Assembly: GCF_002075795.1 (NCBI RefSeq)
Contig: NZ_CP020472.1
Coordinates: 2,711,001 to 2,775,000, forward strand
Direction of reading: 5' to 3'
DNA length: 64,000 nt
DNA from: Shewanella japonica
GTDB lineage: Bacteria > Pseudomonadota > Gammaproteobacteria > Enterobacterales > Shewanellaceae
Position numbers and translations under genes: made by a program. Each line of letters starts with the position of its first letter. The stretch's first letter is position 1. Shown in pieces: positions 56,981 through 64,000 of the stretch. The notes beneath the pieces were generated by a model. The model was given only the letters and a program-made list of their open reading frames with translations. It was not told the DNA's origin and made no database searches.

Positions 56981-57796
56981 TTATTCAGGGTCGACAGCTG
57001 CAGAGAAGGCTTCTTTAATTTCGTCGCTATTAAAGCCCTTTCGCATTAAGTAGACATAAGCTTTAGATTTCTCGTTGTAATCACTAAGAACATATCTCTT
57101 TTTAGCAAGTTGCTTTTGACAGCTCTCATAAAAATCAACCTCTTGACACAAGGTTAACTGATAAACCACGTTCTCAAAGTCACTGACATCAATTAAACGT
57201 TGTGTTAGTTCTTGTAAAATGACTTTCTTACCTTTGCCTTTGTTATATAGTTTCATGATTTCTATCTTTAAATCAGCTTTCTCAGCTTTAATAGAGAGCT
57301 TTGAGCGTAAAGTGTCTTTTTGTGGGTGAATTGATAAAGCATAATCGATTTGCGCACGCGTAAAGCCTTTAGTGGTCATTTGGCTATACACTTTTTCTTT
57401 AGTGGTACTTAAAAAGTTATCATACTTATTACTCAACCTAGCGGAAGCAAGAATATTAAGATCAATATTTTGCTCAAACATAACATGCTCAATTGCACGT
57501 TCAATATCGGTTAGTTCAACTCCACGTTGTTGTAATCTACCTTTAATCGCTCCATTACCTTGTTCGTTACTATAGGCAAGCTCACAAAATCGTACAGCAA
57601 ACTCGAAATTTGTTTTTAGGTAACCCCTTTCAATTAGGTGTGCCAACACTTTATCAACCCATTCAATCTTGTCTGTTTTTCGCAGCAGCTTTTGACGAAT
57701 TTCTTCAATAGTGAAATCTTGTTGGCTAAGATGCCAATATGCACTATTGAATACATTATCAATTGTTTTCGCTTGCTTTAACGGAGTCCGATTCAT
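56981..57796 (-). CDS. RecX-like protein, unusually long
   Basis: A 271-residue helical protein built of RecX-type three-helix units. The N-terminal part (about 15-110) matches RecX closely (AYWHLSQQDFTIEEIRQKLL, VLAHLIERGYLKT, GNGAIKGRLQQRGV), and similar units follow around 115-155 (KVYSQMTTKGFTRAQIDYAL) and 175-265. RecX inhibits RecA filaments, but ordinary RecX is about 150 residues and lies next to recA; no recA is here. It may be a second, lineage-specific RecX homologue with extra repeats. Confidence 0.75.
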   Translation of the reverse strand: MNRTPLKQAKTIDNVFNSAYWHLSQQDFTIEEIRQKLLRKTDKIEWVDKVLAHLIERGYLKTNFEFAVRFCELAYSNEQGNGAIKGRLQQRGVELTDIERAIEHVMFEQNIDLNILASARLSNKYDNFLSTTKEKVYSQMTTKGFTRAQIDYALSIHPQKDTLRSKLSIKAEKADLKIEIMKLYNKGKGKKVILQELTQRLIDVSDFENVVYQLTLCQEVDFYESCQKQLAKKRYVLSDYNEKSKAYVYLMRKGFNSDEIKEAFSAAVDPE

Positions 57797-57921
57797 AGTT
57801 GAATTTCTTTAATAACCAAAAACCTACTGAGTCTAGCAGATATACGTTATTCAGATGAATAGATTGTCGAGTGAGCACTCAAGTCATTTGTAAATTTAGC
57901 GCTAATTACTGTTTTTAAGGC

Positions 57922-57949
57922 AAAAAAAGCCGCTATTAAGCGGCTTTTT
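57922..57949 (-). terminator. Intrinsic terminator of ppsA
   Basis: A perfect 11-bp stem (57924-57934 with 57939-57949), loop ATTA, T-run on the minus strand, 31 bases after the ppsA stop. Confidence 0.88.
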
Positions 57950-57980
57950 GTAAAGTCATTAAGACGTTTCAAGCAATCGA

Positions 57981-60350
57981 TTATGCATGATCTTCTGCTA
58001 GGTATAACCAAGTGTCGATTACGGTATCAGGGTTAAGTGATACAGTATCAATACCTTGTTCAACTAACCATTGAGCAAAGTCGGCATGGTCTGATGGGCC
58101 TTGCCCACAAATACCAACATATGCACCTTTCGCTTTAGCCGCTTTAATCGCTAACGATAATAATGCTTTAACAGCATCATTACGCTCATCAAATAGATGA
58201 CTGATGATGCCAGAGTCACGGTCTAGACCTAACGTTAACTGAGTTAAGTCATTTGAACCAATTGAGAAGCCATCAAAGTGCTCTAAGAACTGGTCTGCAA
58301 GCAATGCATTTGAAGGTAACTCACACATCATGATAACGCGTAAACCGTCTTTACCACGCTCTAGGCCTTGCTCTTTCAATAATTCAATCACTTGCGCCGC
58401 TTCGTCAACTGTACGAACGAATGGGATCATGATTTCAACGTTTTTAAGGCCCATTTCATTGCGTACACGCTTAATTGCTTCACACTCTAGTGCAAAACAG
58501 TCACGGAATGACTCTGAAATGTAACGGCTAGCACCACGGAAGCCCAACATTGGGTTTTCTTCTTCTGGCTCATAACGGTCACCACCAACAAGGTTAGCGT
58601 ATTCGTTAGACTTAAAGTCTGACATACGTACGATAACTTTCTTAGGATAGAACGCACTACCAATCGTTGCGATACCTTCAACTAAGCGAGCAACATAGTA
58701 TTCAACTGGAGACTCATAACCTGCAATCATCTCATTGATTTCTTGCTGAAGCTCAGCGGGTTGTGAGTTGAATTCAAGTAATGCTTTAGGATGAATACCA
58801 ATCATACGGTTGATGATGAATTCTAGACGCGCTAGACCAACACCTTCATTTGGTAAACGGGCAAAATCGAATGCGCGATCTGGGTTACCCACGTTCATCA
58901 TGATCTTCATTGGTAATTCAGGTAATGAATCAACACGATTGGTCACAACTTCAAATTCTTGCTTACCATCGTAAATGAAACCAGTGTCACCTTCAGCACA
59001 AGAAACCGTCACTGTTTGACCGTTCTTGATATGGTCTGTCACATCACCACAACCTACAACAGCTGGAACACCTAGTTCACGCGCAATAATTGCTGCGTGA
59101 CAAGTACGGCCACCACGGTTAGTAACAATCGCACTAGCACGCTTCATGATTGGTTCCCAATCTGGGTCAGTCATGTCGGTAACTAATACATCACCAGGCT
59201 CGATTTGATCCATATCGTCGATAGAAGCAAGCACTTTAGCCACGCCTGTACCGATTTTATGACCGATTGCACGACCTTCAGAAACTACGTCACCTTTAGT
59301 TTTAAGGTGGTAACGCTCAATCAGCTGTACATCTTCACGGCTGCGAACTGTTTCAGGGCGTGCTTGAACGATATAAAGTTTGCCGTCGTTACCATCTTTA
59401 GCCCACTCGATGTCCATTGGACGTCCGTAATGCTGCTCAATGATAACCGCTTGTTTCGCCAGCTCCATGACTTCTTCATCGTTAATTGAGAATACGCCAC
59501 GTTGCTCAGCTGGGATATCTTCGATTTTAACTTGTTTGCCATGTGAAGCATCATCAGAGTAAACCATCTGAATTAACTTGCTGCCGATATTACGGCGCAC
59601 AACGGCTTGATGCCCTTGCGCTAAAATTGGTTTGTGCACGTAAAATTCATCAGGGTTAACCGCGCCTTGAACAACCATTTCACCTAAACCAAATGATGAA
59701 GTGATAAAGACTACGTCGTTATTACCTGACTCAGTGTCCATAGTAAACATCACACCTGATGATGCTTTATCTGAACGTACCATTCGTTGTACGCCAGCAG
59801 ATAATGCGACACCTTGATGCTCGTAACCTTGGTGAACACGATAAGAAATTGCACGGTCGTTAAATAGCGAAGCGTATACATGCTTAATCGCAAGTAATAC
59901 AGCGTCAAAGCCTTTAACGTTTAGGAAAGTTTCTTGTTGACCAGCAAATGAAGCATCTGGCATATCTTCAGCTGTTGCTGATGAACGCACTGCAAATGAT
60001 GCTTCTTGGGTCTCGCTAGAAAGTTGCTCGTAAGCTTCACGAATCGCATCTTCTAGTTCTGGTTGAAATGGGGTATCGATTACCCATTGTCTGATCTGTG
60101 CACCAACTTTCGCTAATTCATTTACGTCATCAACATCCAATGTTGCTAGAATATCGAAAATTTTCTGGTTAACACCACTTTGCTCTAGAAACTCATTAAA
60201 CGCATGAGAGGTTGTAGCAAATCCACCAGGGACTTGAACACCAGCGTTTGCTAGGTTACTGATCATTTCACCAAGTGACGCATTCTTACCGCCAACCTTG
60301 TTTACATCACCCATGCCTAGTTCTTGATACCAGAGTATGTATTGCTGCAC
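57981..60350 (-). CDS. ppsA: Phosphoenolpyruvate synthase PpsA
   Basis: PpsA converts pyruvate and ATP to PEP, AMP and phosphate, opening gluconeogenesis from three-carbon substrates. The 789-residue protein has the ATP-grasp N-terminal domain (about residues 1-335, with [11 protein letters not shown]), the swivelling phosphohistidine domain ([15 protein letters not shown] near 420, catalytic His), and the PEP-binding TIM barrel (MIPFVRTV, then [17 protein letters not shown] near 730). Length is normal. The divergent ppsR encodes its regulator. Confidence 0.97.
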   Translation of the reverse strand: MQQYILWYQELGMGDVNKVGGKNASLGEMISNLANAGVQVPGGFATTSHAFNEFLEQSGVNQKIFDILATLDVDDVNELAKVGAQIRQWVIDTPFQPELEDAIREAYEQLSSETQEASFAVRSSATAEDMPDASFAGQQETFLNVKGFDAVLLAIKHVYASLFNDRAISYRVHQGYEHQGVALSAGVQRMVRSDKASSGVMFTMDTESGNNDVVFITSSFGLGEMVVQGAVNPDEFYVHKPILAQGHQAVVRRNIGSKLIQMVYSDDASHGKQVKIEDIPAEQRGVFSINDEEVMELAKQAVIIEQHYGRPMDIEWAKDGNDGKLYIVQARPETVRSREDVQLIERYHLKTKGDVVSEGRAIGHKIGTGVAKVLASIDDMDQIEPGDVLVTDMTDPDWEPIMKRASAIVTNRGGRTCHAAIIARELGVPAVVGCGDVTDHIKNGQTVTVSCAEGDTGFIYDGKQEFEVVTNRVDSLPELPMKIMMNVGNPDRAFDFARLPNEGVGLARLEFIINRMIGIHPKALLEFNSQPAELQQEINEMIAGYESPVEYYVARLVEGIATIGSAFYPKKVIVRMSDFKSNEYANLVGGDRYEPEEENPMLGFRGASRYISESFRDCFALECEAIKRVRNEMGLKNVEIMIPFVRTVDEAAQVIELLKEQGLERGKDGLRVIMMCELPSNALLADQFLEHFDGFSIGSNDLTQLTLGLDRDSGIISHLFDERNDAVKALLSLAIKAAKAKGAYVGICGQGPSDHADFAQWLVEQGIDTVSLNPDTVIDTWLYLAEDHA

Positions 60351-60474
60351 AGTTATCTCTCCACAAGTTTATTTCAATGGCCCCTTCACACGAGGGCAGC
60401 GGCATTCTACACTCCCACACAAGTGACGTAAATCTATAATTTTATTTGTAATTTTATTACTACAAGAGGTCATA

Positions 60475-61287
60475 ATGGCACCAAAAGTATTTTATATATC
60501 AGATGGTACAGCAATCACAGCAGAAGTCTTTGGTCATGCCGTACTCTCACAATTTCCTGTGGAATTTGAGACATTTACAATTCCGTTTGTCGAAACGATT
60601 CAAAAAGCAGAGAAGGTTAAGCAACAAATAAATGATTGTTTTATTACAACAGGCGAAAGACCAATACTTTTCCACTCAATCGTTAAACCAGAAATTCGGG
60701 ACATTATTTATTCCAGCGAAGGGTTGGATTATGATTTTTTAAACACTTTCGTTAGCCCGTTAGAAAAACAATTAGGTATCGAAGCCCAGCCGGTGATGAA
60801 CCGTACCCATGGTAAAAGTAACTTGGGCTATGACTCTCGGATAGAAGCGATAAATTACACAATGGAGAACGATGATGGCCAAACCATGAAGCATATGGAC
60901 AAAGCCGACATCATTTTATTGGGTGTTTCACGCTGTGGTAAAACCCCTTCAAGTTTATATTTATCGATGCAATTTGGTATTAAAGCTGCTAACTATCCAT
61001 TTACTGAAGATGATATGGATAACTTAAAGTTACCCGAGGCCTTAAAGCGTAATAAATCTAAACTGTTTGGTTTAACCATTGATCCCAACCGCCTGCATGA
61101 GATCCGTCAAGGCAGAATGGAAAATAGCCGCTACTCTTCTTTAAGGCAGTGTCGAATCGAAGTGAAAGAAGTCGAAATGCTGTATAAAAAAGAACGTATC
61201 CCGTTTGTGAACACCACCTTCCACTCAGTTGAAGAAATTTCAGCAAAAATTCTTGATGTCACAGGCTTAAAACGCCACATGTTTTAA
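60475..61287 (+). CDS. ppsR: PEP synthase regulatory protein PpsR (bifunctional kinase/pyrophosphorylase)
   Basis: PpsR inactivates PpsA by ADP-dependent phosphorylation of a threonine and reactivates it by a Pi-dependent reaction. The 270-residue DUF299 protein has the P-loop-like [15 protein letters not shown] (near residue 150) and the family's [11 protein letters not shown] opening. It is divergent from ppsA, with 124 bases between; co-regulation is likely. Confidence 0.95.
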   Translation: MAPKVFYISDGTAITAEVFGHAVLSQFPVEFETFTIPFVETIQKAEKVKQQINDCFITTGERPILFHSIVKPEIRDIIYSSEGLDYDFLNTFVSPLEKQLGIEAQPVMNRTHGKSNLGYDSRIEAINYTMENDDGQTMKHMDKADIILLGVSRCGKTPSSLYLSMQFGIKAANYPFTEDDMDNLKLPEALKRNKSKLFGLTIDPNRLHEIRQGRMENSRYSSLRQCRIEVKEVEMLYKKERIPFVNTTFHSVEEISAKILDVTGLKRHMF

Positions 61288-61337
61288 GTTTTATTATGCT
61301 ATTTAATGCCTTAAATCTAATTTAACGTATTATTCAT

Positions 61338-61376
61338 GTTAGCGAAAATGCTGAACTAACAGCATTTTCAGCTAAC
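61338..61376. repeat. 16-bp stem-loop after ppsR
   Basis: GTTAGC plus GAAAATGCTG (61338-61353) pair with CAGCATTTTC and GCTAAC (61360-61376), with one bulged A and loop AACTAA. There is no clear T-run, so it is either a weak ppsR terminator or a hairpin ahead of the aroH promoter. Confidence 0.55.
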
Positions 61377-61446
61377 TTAGGTCAAATTATCCACTTTTGT
61401 TCAATAACTTCGTCGATTTCAACGTGTCTATCGCCTGCTAATTCGT

Positions 61447-61492
61447 TATAATCCCGAGCAATATGATGTTAATTCATCGCAAACATGCTCGG
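61447..61492 (+). promoter_or_regulatory. aroH promoter -10 and leader dyad
   Basis: TATAAT (61447-61452) lies 48 bases before the aroH start, without a good -35. CCGAGCA (61454-61460) pairs with TGCTCGG (61486-61492), enclosing a short GATG/CATC stem; the 3' arm covers the region where a ribosome-binding site would sit. A 10-codon frame (61463-61495, MMLIHRKHAR) overlaps it but holds no Trp, Phe or Tyr codons. I see no TrpR operator. Confidence 0.4.
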
Positions 61493-61500
61493 TAAAATGA

Positions 61501-62565
61501 ATGACAATTAAAACTGACGAACTACGTACCTCTCTTTTATGTAAGGTAATTTCACCTGCGCAACTCGCATCTGAATACCCATTAACCCAAGATGCTGCTG
61601 ACTATTTGGTTGAGCAACGTCGTGACGTCGAAGCCATCATAGCAGGCGAAGATCAAAGACTTTTAGTCATTATTGGCCCTTGCTCCATTCACGATACGGA
61701 AGCTGCTTTAGATTACGCTCAACGTTTAGCGAAATTACATCACGAGTTAAAAGAAGACTTATGCATTGTCATGCGTGTCTATTTTGAGAAACCTCGTACT
61801 ATTGTTGGTTGGAAAGGATTAATTTCAGATCCTGATCTAGACGGTAGTTTTAGCCCTAACAAAGGCTTAAGAATGGCTCGCCATTTATTACAGCAAATCA
61901 CTGAACTTAAATTGCCAATCGCAACTGAATTCTTAGACATGGTCAATGGCCAATATATTGCTGATTTAATCACTTGGGGTGCGATCGGTGCCCGCACGAC
62001 TGAAAGTCAAATTCACCGTGAAATGGCATCAGCATTATCATGCCCTGTCGGATTTAAAAATGGGACAGATGGCAATATCAACATAGCGGTTGATGCAGTA
62101 CGTGCAGCACAAGTGCCACATATTTTTTATTCTCCAGATAAAGATGGAGCAATGGCTGTTTACCGTACCCACGGGAACCCATACGGCCATATCATTTTAC
62201 GTGGTGGCAAAAAACCGAACTACTCAGCCGAAGATATCGAATCAGTTCGAGCGCAACTTGAAAAAGTGGATGTAACTCAGCGTATCGTTGTTGATTTCAG
62301 CCATGGCAATAGTGAAAAGAAACATAAAAATCAGCTCAACGTTGCCGATAGTATTATGGAACAAATGCGTAACGGTAGCACTGCTGTTGCCGGTATTATG
62401 GCCGAGAGTTTTATGGTTGAAGGTAATCAGAAAGTCGTTGACGGCCAGCCATTAACCTATGGCCAAAGCATCACCGATGCCTGTCTGCACTGGGAAGATT
62501 CTGAAAAATTACTTAGAAACCTAGCGCAAGCATCGAAAGATCGCCGTGCTCTACTAGCAAAATAA
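61501..62565 (+). CDS. aroH: 3-deoxy-7-phosphoheptulonate (DAHP) synthase, AroH type
   Basis: The enzyme condenses PEP and erythrose-4-phosphate in the first step of aromatic amino acid synthesis. The 354-residue class I DAHP synthase has VIIGPCSIHD (near 57), YFEKPRTIVGWKGL (near 93), GARTTESQIHREM and GTDGN motifs. Its N-terminus (TDELRTSLL) and the ATEFLDM and SPDKDG regions follow the Trp-sensitive AroH of E. coli rather than AroF or AroG, so it is probably the tryptophan-inhibited isozyme. The supply of PEP by neighbouring ppsA is a functional link. Confidence 0.9.
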   Translation: MTIKTDELRTSLLCKVISPAQLASEYPLTQDAADYLVEQRRDVEAIIAGEDQRLLVIIGPCSIHDTEAALDYAQRLAKLHHELKEDLCIVMRVYFEKPRTIVGWKGLISDPDLDGSFSPNKGLRMARHLLQQITELKLPIATEFLDMVNGQYIADLITWGAIGARTTESQIHREMASALSCPVGFKNGTDGNINIAVDAVRAAQVPHIFYSPDKDGAMAVYRTHGNPYGHIILRGGKKPNYSAEDIESVRAQLEKVDVTQRIVVDFSHGNSEKKHKNQLNVADSIMEQMRNGSTAVAGIMAESFMVEGNQKVVDGQPLTYGQSITDACLHWEDSEKLLRNLAQASKDRRALLAK

Positions 62566-62651
62566 CAATAATATTGGGTAATGCTAAATAGACTATTTAC
62601 TGCAATGTGGTAGTAATAGTAATGGCTTAAACAATAACATGAGTTATAGTT

Positions 62652-62681
62652 AAAAATACCAATCATATGATTGGTATTTTT
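62652..62681. terminator. Bidirectional terminator between aroH and the HD-GYP gene
   Basis: A perfect 30-base palindrome with A5 and T5 at its ends, between convergent genes. Confidence 0.88.
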
Positions 62682-62725
62682 GTTTCTAAAGCCAAATAAC
62701 TGAGCCTTTTATGAAGTCCGATTAA

Positions 62726-63979
62726 CTAGCTGGGCAGAAATGTAACACTAAGCGGGCTTGTATCTTCATCCAGAGATTGTAGAGATAACTTTTCAAACAA
62801 TGTATGAATAGCCATAAAACTCTCCACGAGTTTAGGATCAAAGTGCTTACCTTTACCTTCTAAAATTAGTGAAACCGCTTGTTGATGGGTAAAAGGCTTT
62901 TTATAACAGCGTGGTGAAGTGAGTGCATCGTAAACATCCACTAAGGCTACAATTCTTGCAGATAAAGGGATCTCAATCCCAGATAGACCTTTTGGGTAGC
63001 CACTGCCATCCCACTTTTCATGATGACCACCGGCAATATCACGACCCATTTTAATATAGCCACACTCAGGAGCAAATTGAGTGATGCTTTCTAGCACTTG
63101 GGCTCCAATGACAGGATGCGCTTTAATATGTTCAAACTCATCAGCCGTTAACTTGCCTGGCTTTAATAAAATCGCATCGGCAATGCCAACTTTACCGATA
63201 TCGTGCAGTACCGAGGATAAGGCTATCTCAGTAATAAACGCTTTAGTCAGCTCTTCTGGTGCATCATGATCTACATAACGTTGTTTGGCTAACATGGATG
63301 CATACTGTTGCATTCTCAGTAAATGAGCGCCAGTTTCATTGTCTCTATACTCTGCCAATTTAGCTAACCCAATGACGGTTGCTCGCCTTGATGTTGAAGT
63401 GCTTTCTAGTGAACTTGATAACTTACCTAACAAGTAAGCGGTTGAAATGGTAACAATGGCATTGGTCACAATAAAATTGACAACCACAACGGCCCAAATT
63501 ACCCAATTATAGCCATCAATACTAGGCCATATATGTAAATCAAAATGATATGCAAAACCAAGAATGACCAGTGATACAGCATTGATTACCTGTGCAAGGT
63601 TACTGGCTTTTTTTCCCAACAAAATACATGTTAATGGTGGAAAAATGAATAACCAAAAAAAACCTGCCCCACTTGGTCCTATCGCCACTAAAAAACCAAA
63701 ACCTATGCTAAAAGCTAATAAGCTGCCGATAGAAAACCGAGTCCTATCACTGAGGTTTTTATCGTAAATGATGAACAGTAAAATAGCGTAAACTATGGTA
63801 TCGAACACAGCCATTGAAAGTAAGTCAGCTTGAATACAAAGATAAACACTAGTGAAATAGACTGGTACACAGGCAATAGCTAACAAGGTAAAAATACGAT
63901 AAAAGATAACCCGGCGCCAAAATGTAAGCGAATCCCCTTTAGCCGTTTTTTCAATGAGTACGTTATCTGCTAGTGACAT
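62726..63979 (-). CDS. Membrane HD-GYP phosphodiesterase
   Basis: A 417-residue protein with an N-terminal membrane region of about five to six helices (residues 20-175), a short linker, and a C-terminal HD-GYP domain (about 195-390) with the key residues LHDIGKVGIAD and HHEKWDGSGYPKG. HD-GYP enzymes hydrolyse cyclic di-GMP to GMP, lowering signals for surface attachment. The membrane part is likely a sensor of the MASE type, but I cannot name it. I choose ATG 63979 (MSLADNVLIEK), preceded by GGGAAG; an ATG at the window edge (64000) also keeps the frame. Confidence 0.9.
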   Translation of the reverse strand: MSLADNVLIEKTAKGDSLTFWRRVIFYRIFTLLAIACVPVYFTSVYLCIQADLLSMAVFDTIVYAILLFIIYDKNLSDRTRFSIGSLLAFSIGFGFLVAIGPSGAGFFWLFIFPPLTCILLGKKASNLAQVINAVSLVILGFAYHFDLHIWPSIDGYNWVIWAVVVVNFIVTNAIVTISTAYLLGKLSSSLESTSTSRRATVIGLAKLAEYRDNETGAHLLRMQQYASMLAKQRYVDHDAPEELTKAFITEIALSSVLHDIGKVGIADAILLKPGKLTADEFEHIKAHPVIGAQVLESITQFAPECGYIKMGRDIAGGHHEKWDGSGYPKGLSGIEIPLSARIVALVDVYDALTSPRCYKKPFTHQQAVSLILEGKGKHFDPKLVESFMAIHTLFEKLSLQSLDEDTSPLSVTFLPS

Positions 63980-64000
63980 ATTTCTTCCCTGAAGTAGCAT

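Noticed and set aside
61463-61495. Ten-codon frame as an aromatic attenuator peptide
   Set aside because: It contains no Trp, Phe or Tyr codons and no terminator follows before aroH.
1-64000. Mobile element or genomic island
   Set aside because: No transposase, integrase, terminal inverted repeats or tRNA-bounded insertion is seen, and gene content is core metabolism throughout.

Overview
The window reads as a core chromosomal stretch of a marine gammaproteobacterium, most likely a Shewanella. The reasons are the gene neighbourhoods (nhaB-dsbB; ycgN and ycgL beside minCDE; rnd-fadD; ppsA/ppsR/aroH), the moderately AT-rich composition, and protein sequences typical of Alteromonadales. The genus is an inference from remembered family sequences, not from a search. 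I found no insertion sequence, prophage, integron, CRISPR array, tRNA or rRNA gene.

Layout. 1-6.6 kb: 3' part of nhaB, dsbB, ycgN, an MltB-type transglycosylase homologue, ycgL, the minCDE division-site operon and rnd. 6.7-14.4 kb (all minus strand): fadD, an alpha/beta hydrolase, an exported methyltransferase-like protein, a membrane M50-type protease, a hypothetical protein, tsaB and the helicase gene yoaA. 14.8-22.2 kb: the complete histidine operon, with a leader peptide carrying five consecutive His codons, an attenuator, then hisGDCBHAFI. 22.3-24.1 kb: a DUF4826-like gene and leucine dehydrogenase with a LiuR-like palindrome upstream. 24.2-27.2 kb: a 13-bp tandem array, then a two-gene cassette that looks like a phospholipase C of the PlcP type plus an OlsF-type bifunctional ornithine-lipid synthase, preceded by three 7-mers at exact 11-bp spacing that resemble PhoB sites. 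27.3-31.6 kb: a CBS protein, several small hypotheticals, rlmI and a DUF2057-like protein. 31.6-34.7 kb: LysR regulator, DJ-1/PfpI protein and YqhD-like aldehyde reductase. 34.8-40.5 kb: a self-regulated RND efflux operon (TetR, adaptor, pump) and a MarR regulator. 40.6-45.0 kb: DUF1285 protein, YdiJ-like FAD/Fe-S oxidoreductase and an exported cupin. 45.1-49.0 kb: a 14-bp tandem array, galK and galT, and a divergent LacI-family regulator with a perfect 16-bp palindrome between them. 49.1-54.5 kb: a TrmK-like methyltransferase, a GNAT protein, an exported hypothetical, a Fur-box-preceded PepSY iron-related operon and an Asp/Glu racemase homologue. 54.7-64 kb: LysR regulator, TauE permease, ABM monooxygenase, an oversized RecX-like protein, the divergent ppsA/ppsR pair, aroH and an HD-GYP phosphodiesterase.

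How the parts fit. Most genes are housekeeping or nutrient-response functions, and several carry recognisable control elements: attenuation (his), candidate LiuR (ldh), candidate PhoB (plcP-olsF), candidate LacI-family (gal), candidate Fur (PepSY operon) and a TetR-type palindrome (efflux operon). The most interesting system is the plcP-olsF pair: together the two enzymes could replace membrane phospholipid with phosphorus-free ornithine lipid when phosphate is scarce. No wholly new type of system is evident. The least explained items are the transglycosylase homologue lacking the expected catalytic glutamate, the exported methyltransferase-like protein, the oversized RecX-like protein, the two intergenic tandem arrays, and the unusual wiring of the his attenuator.
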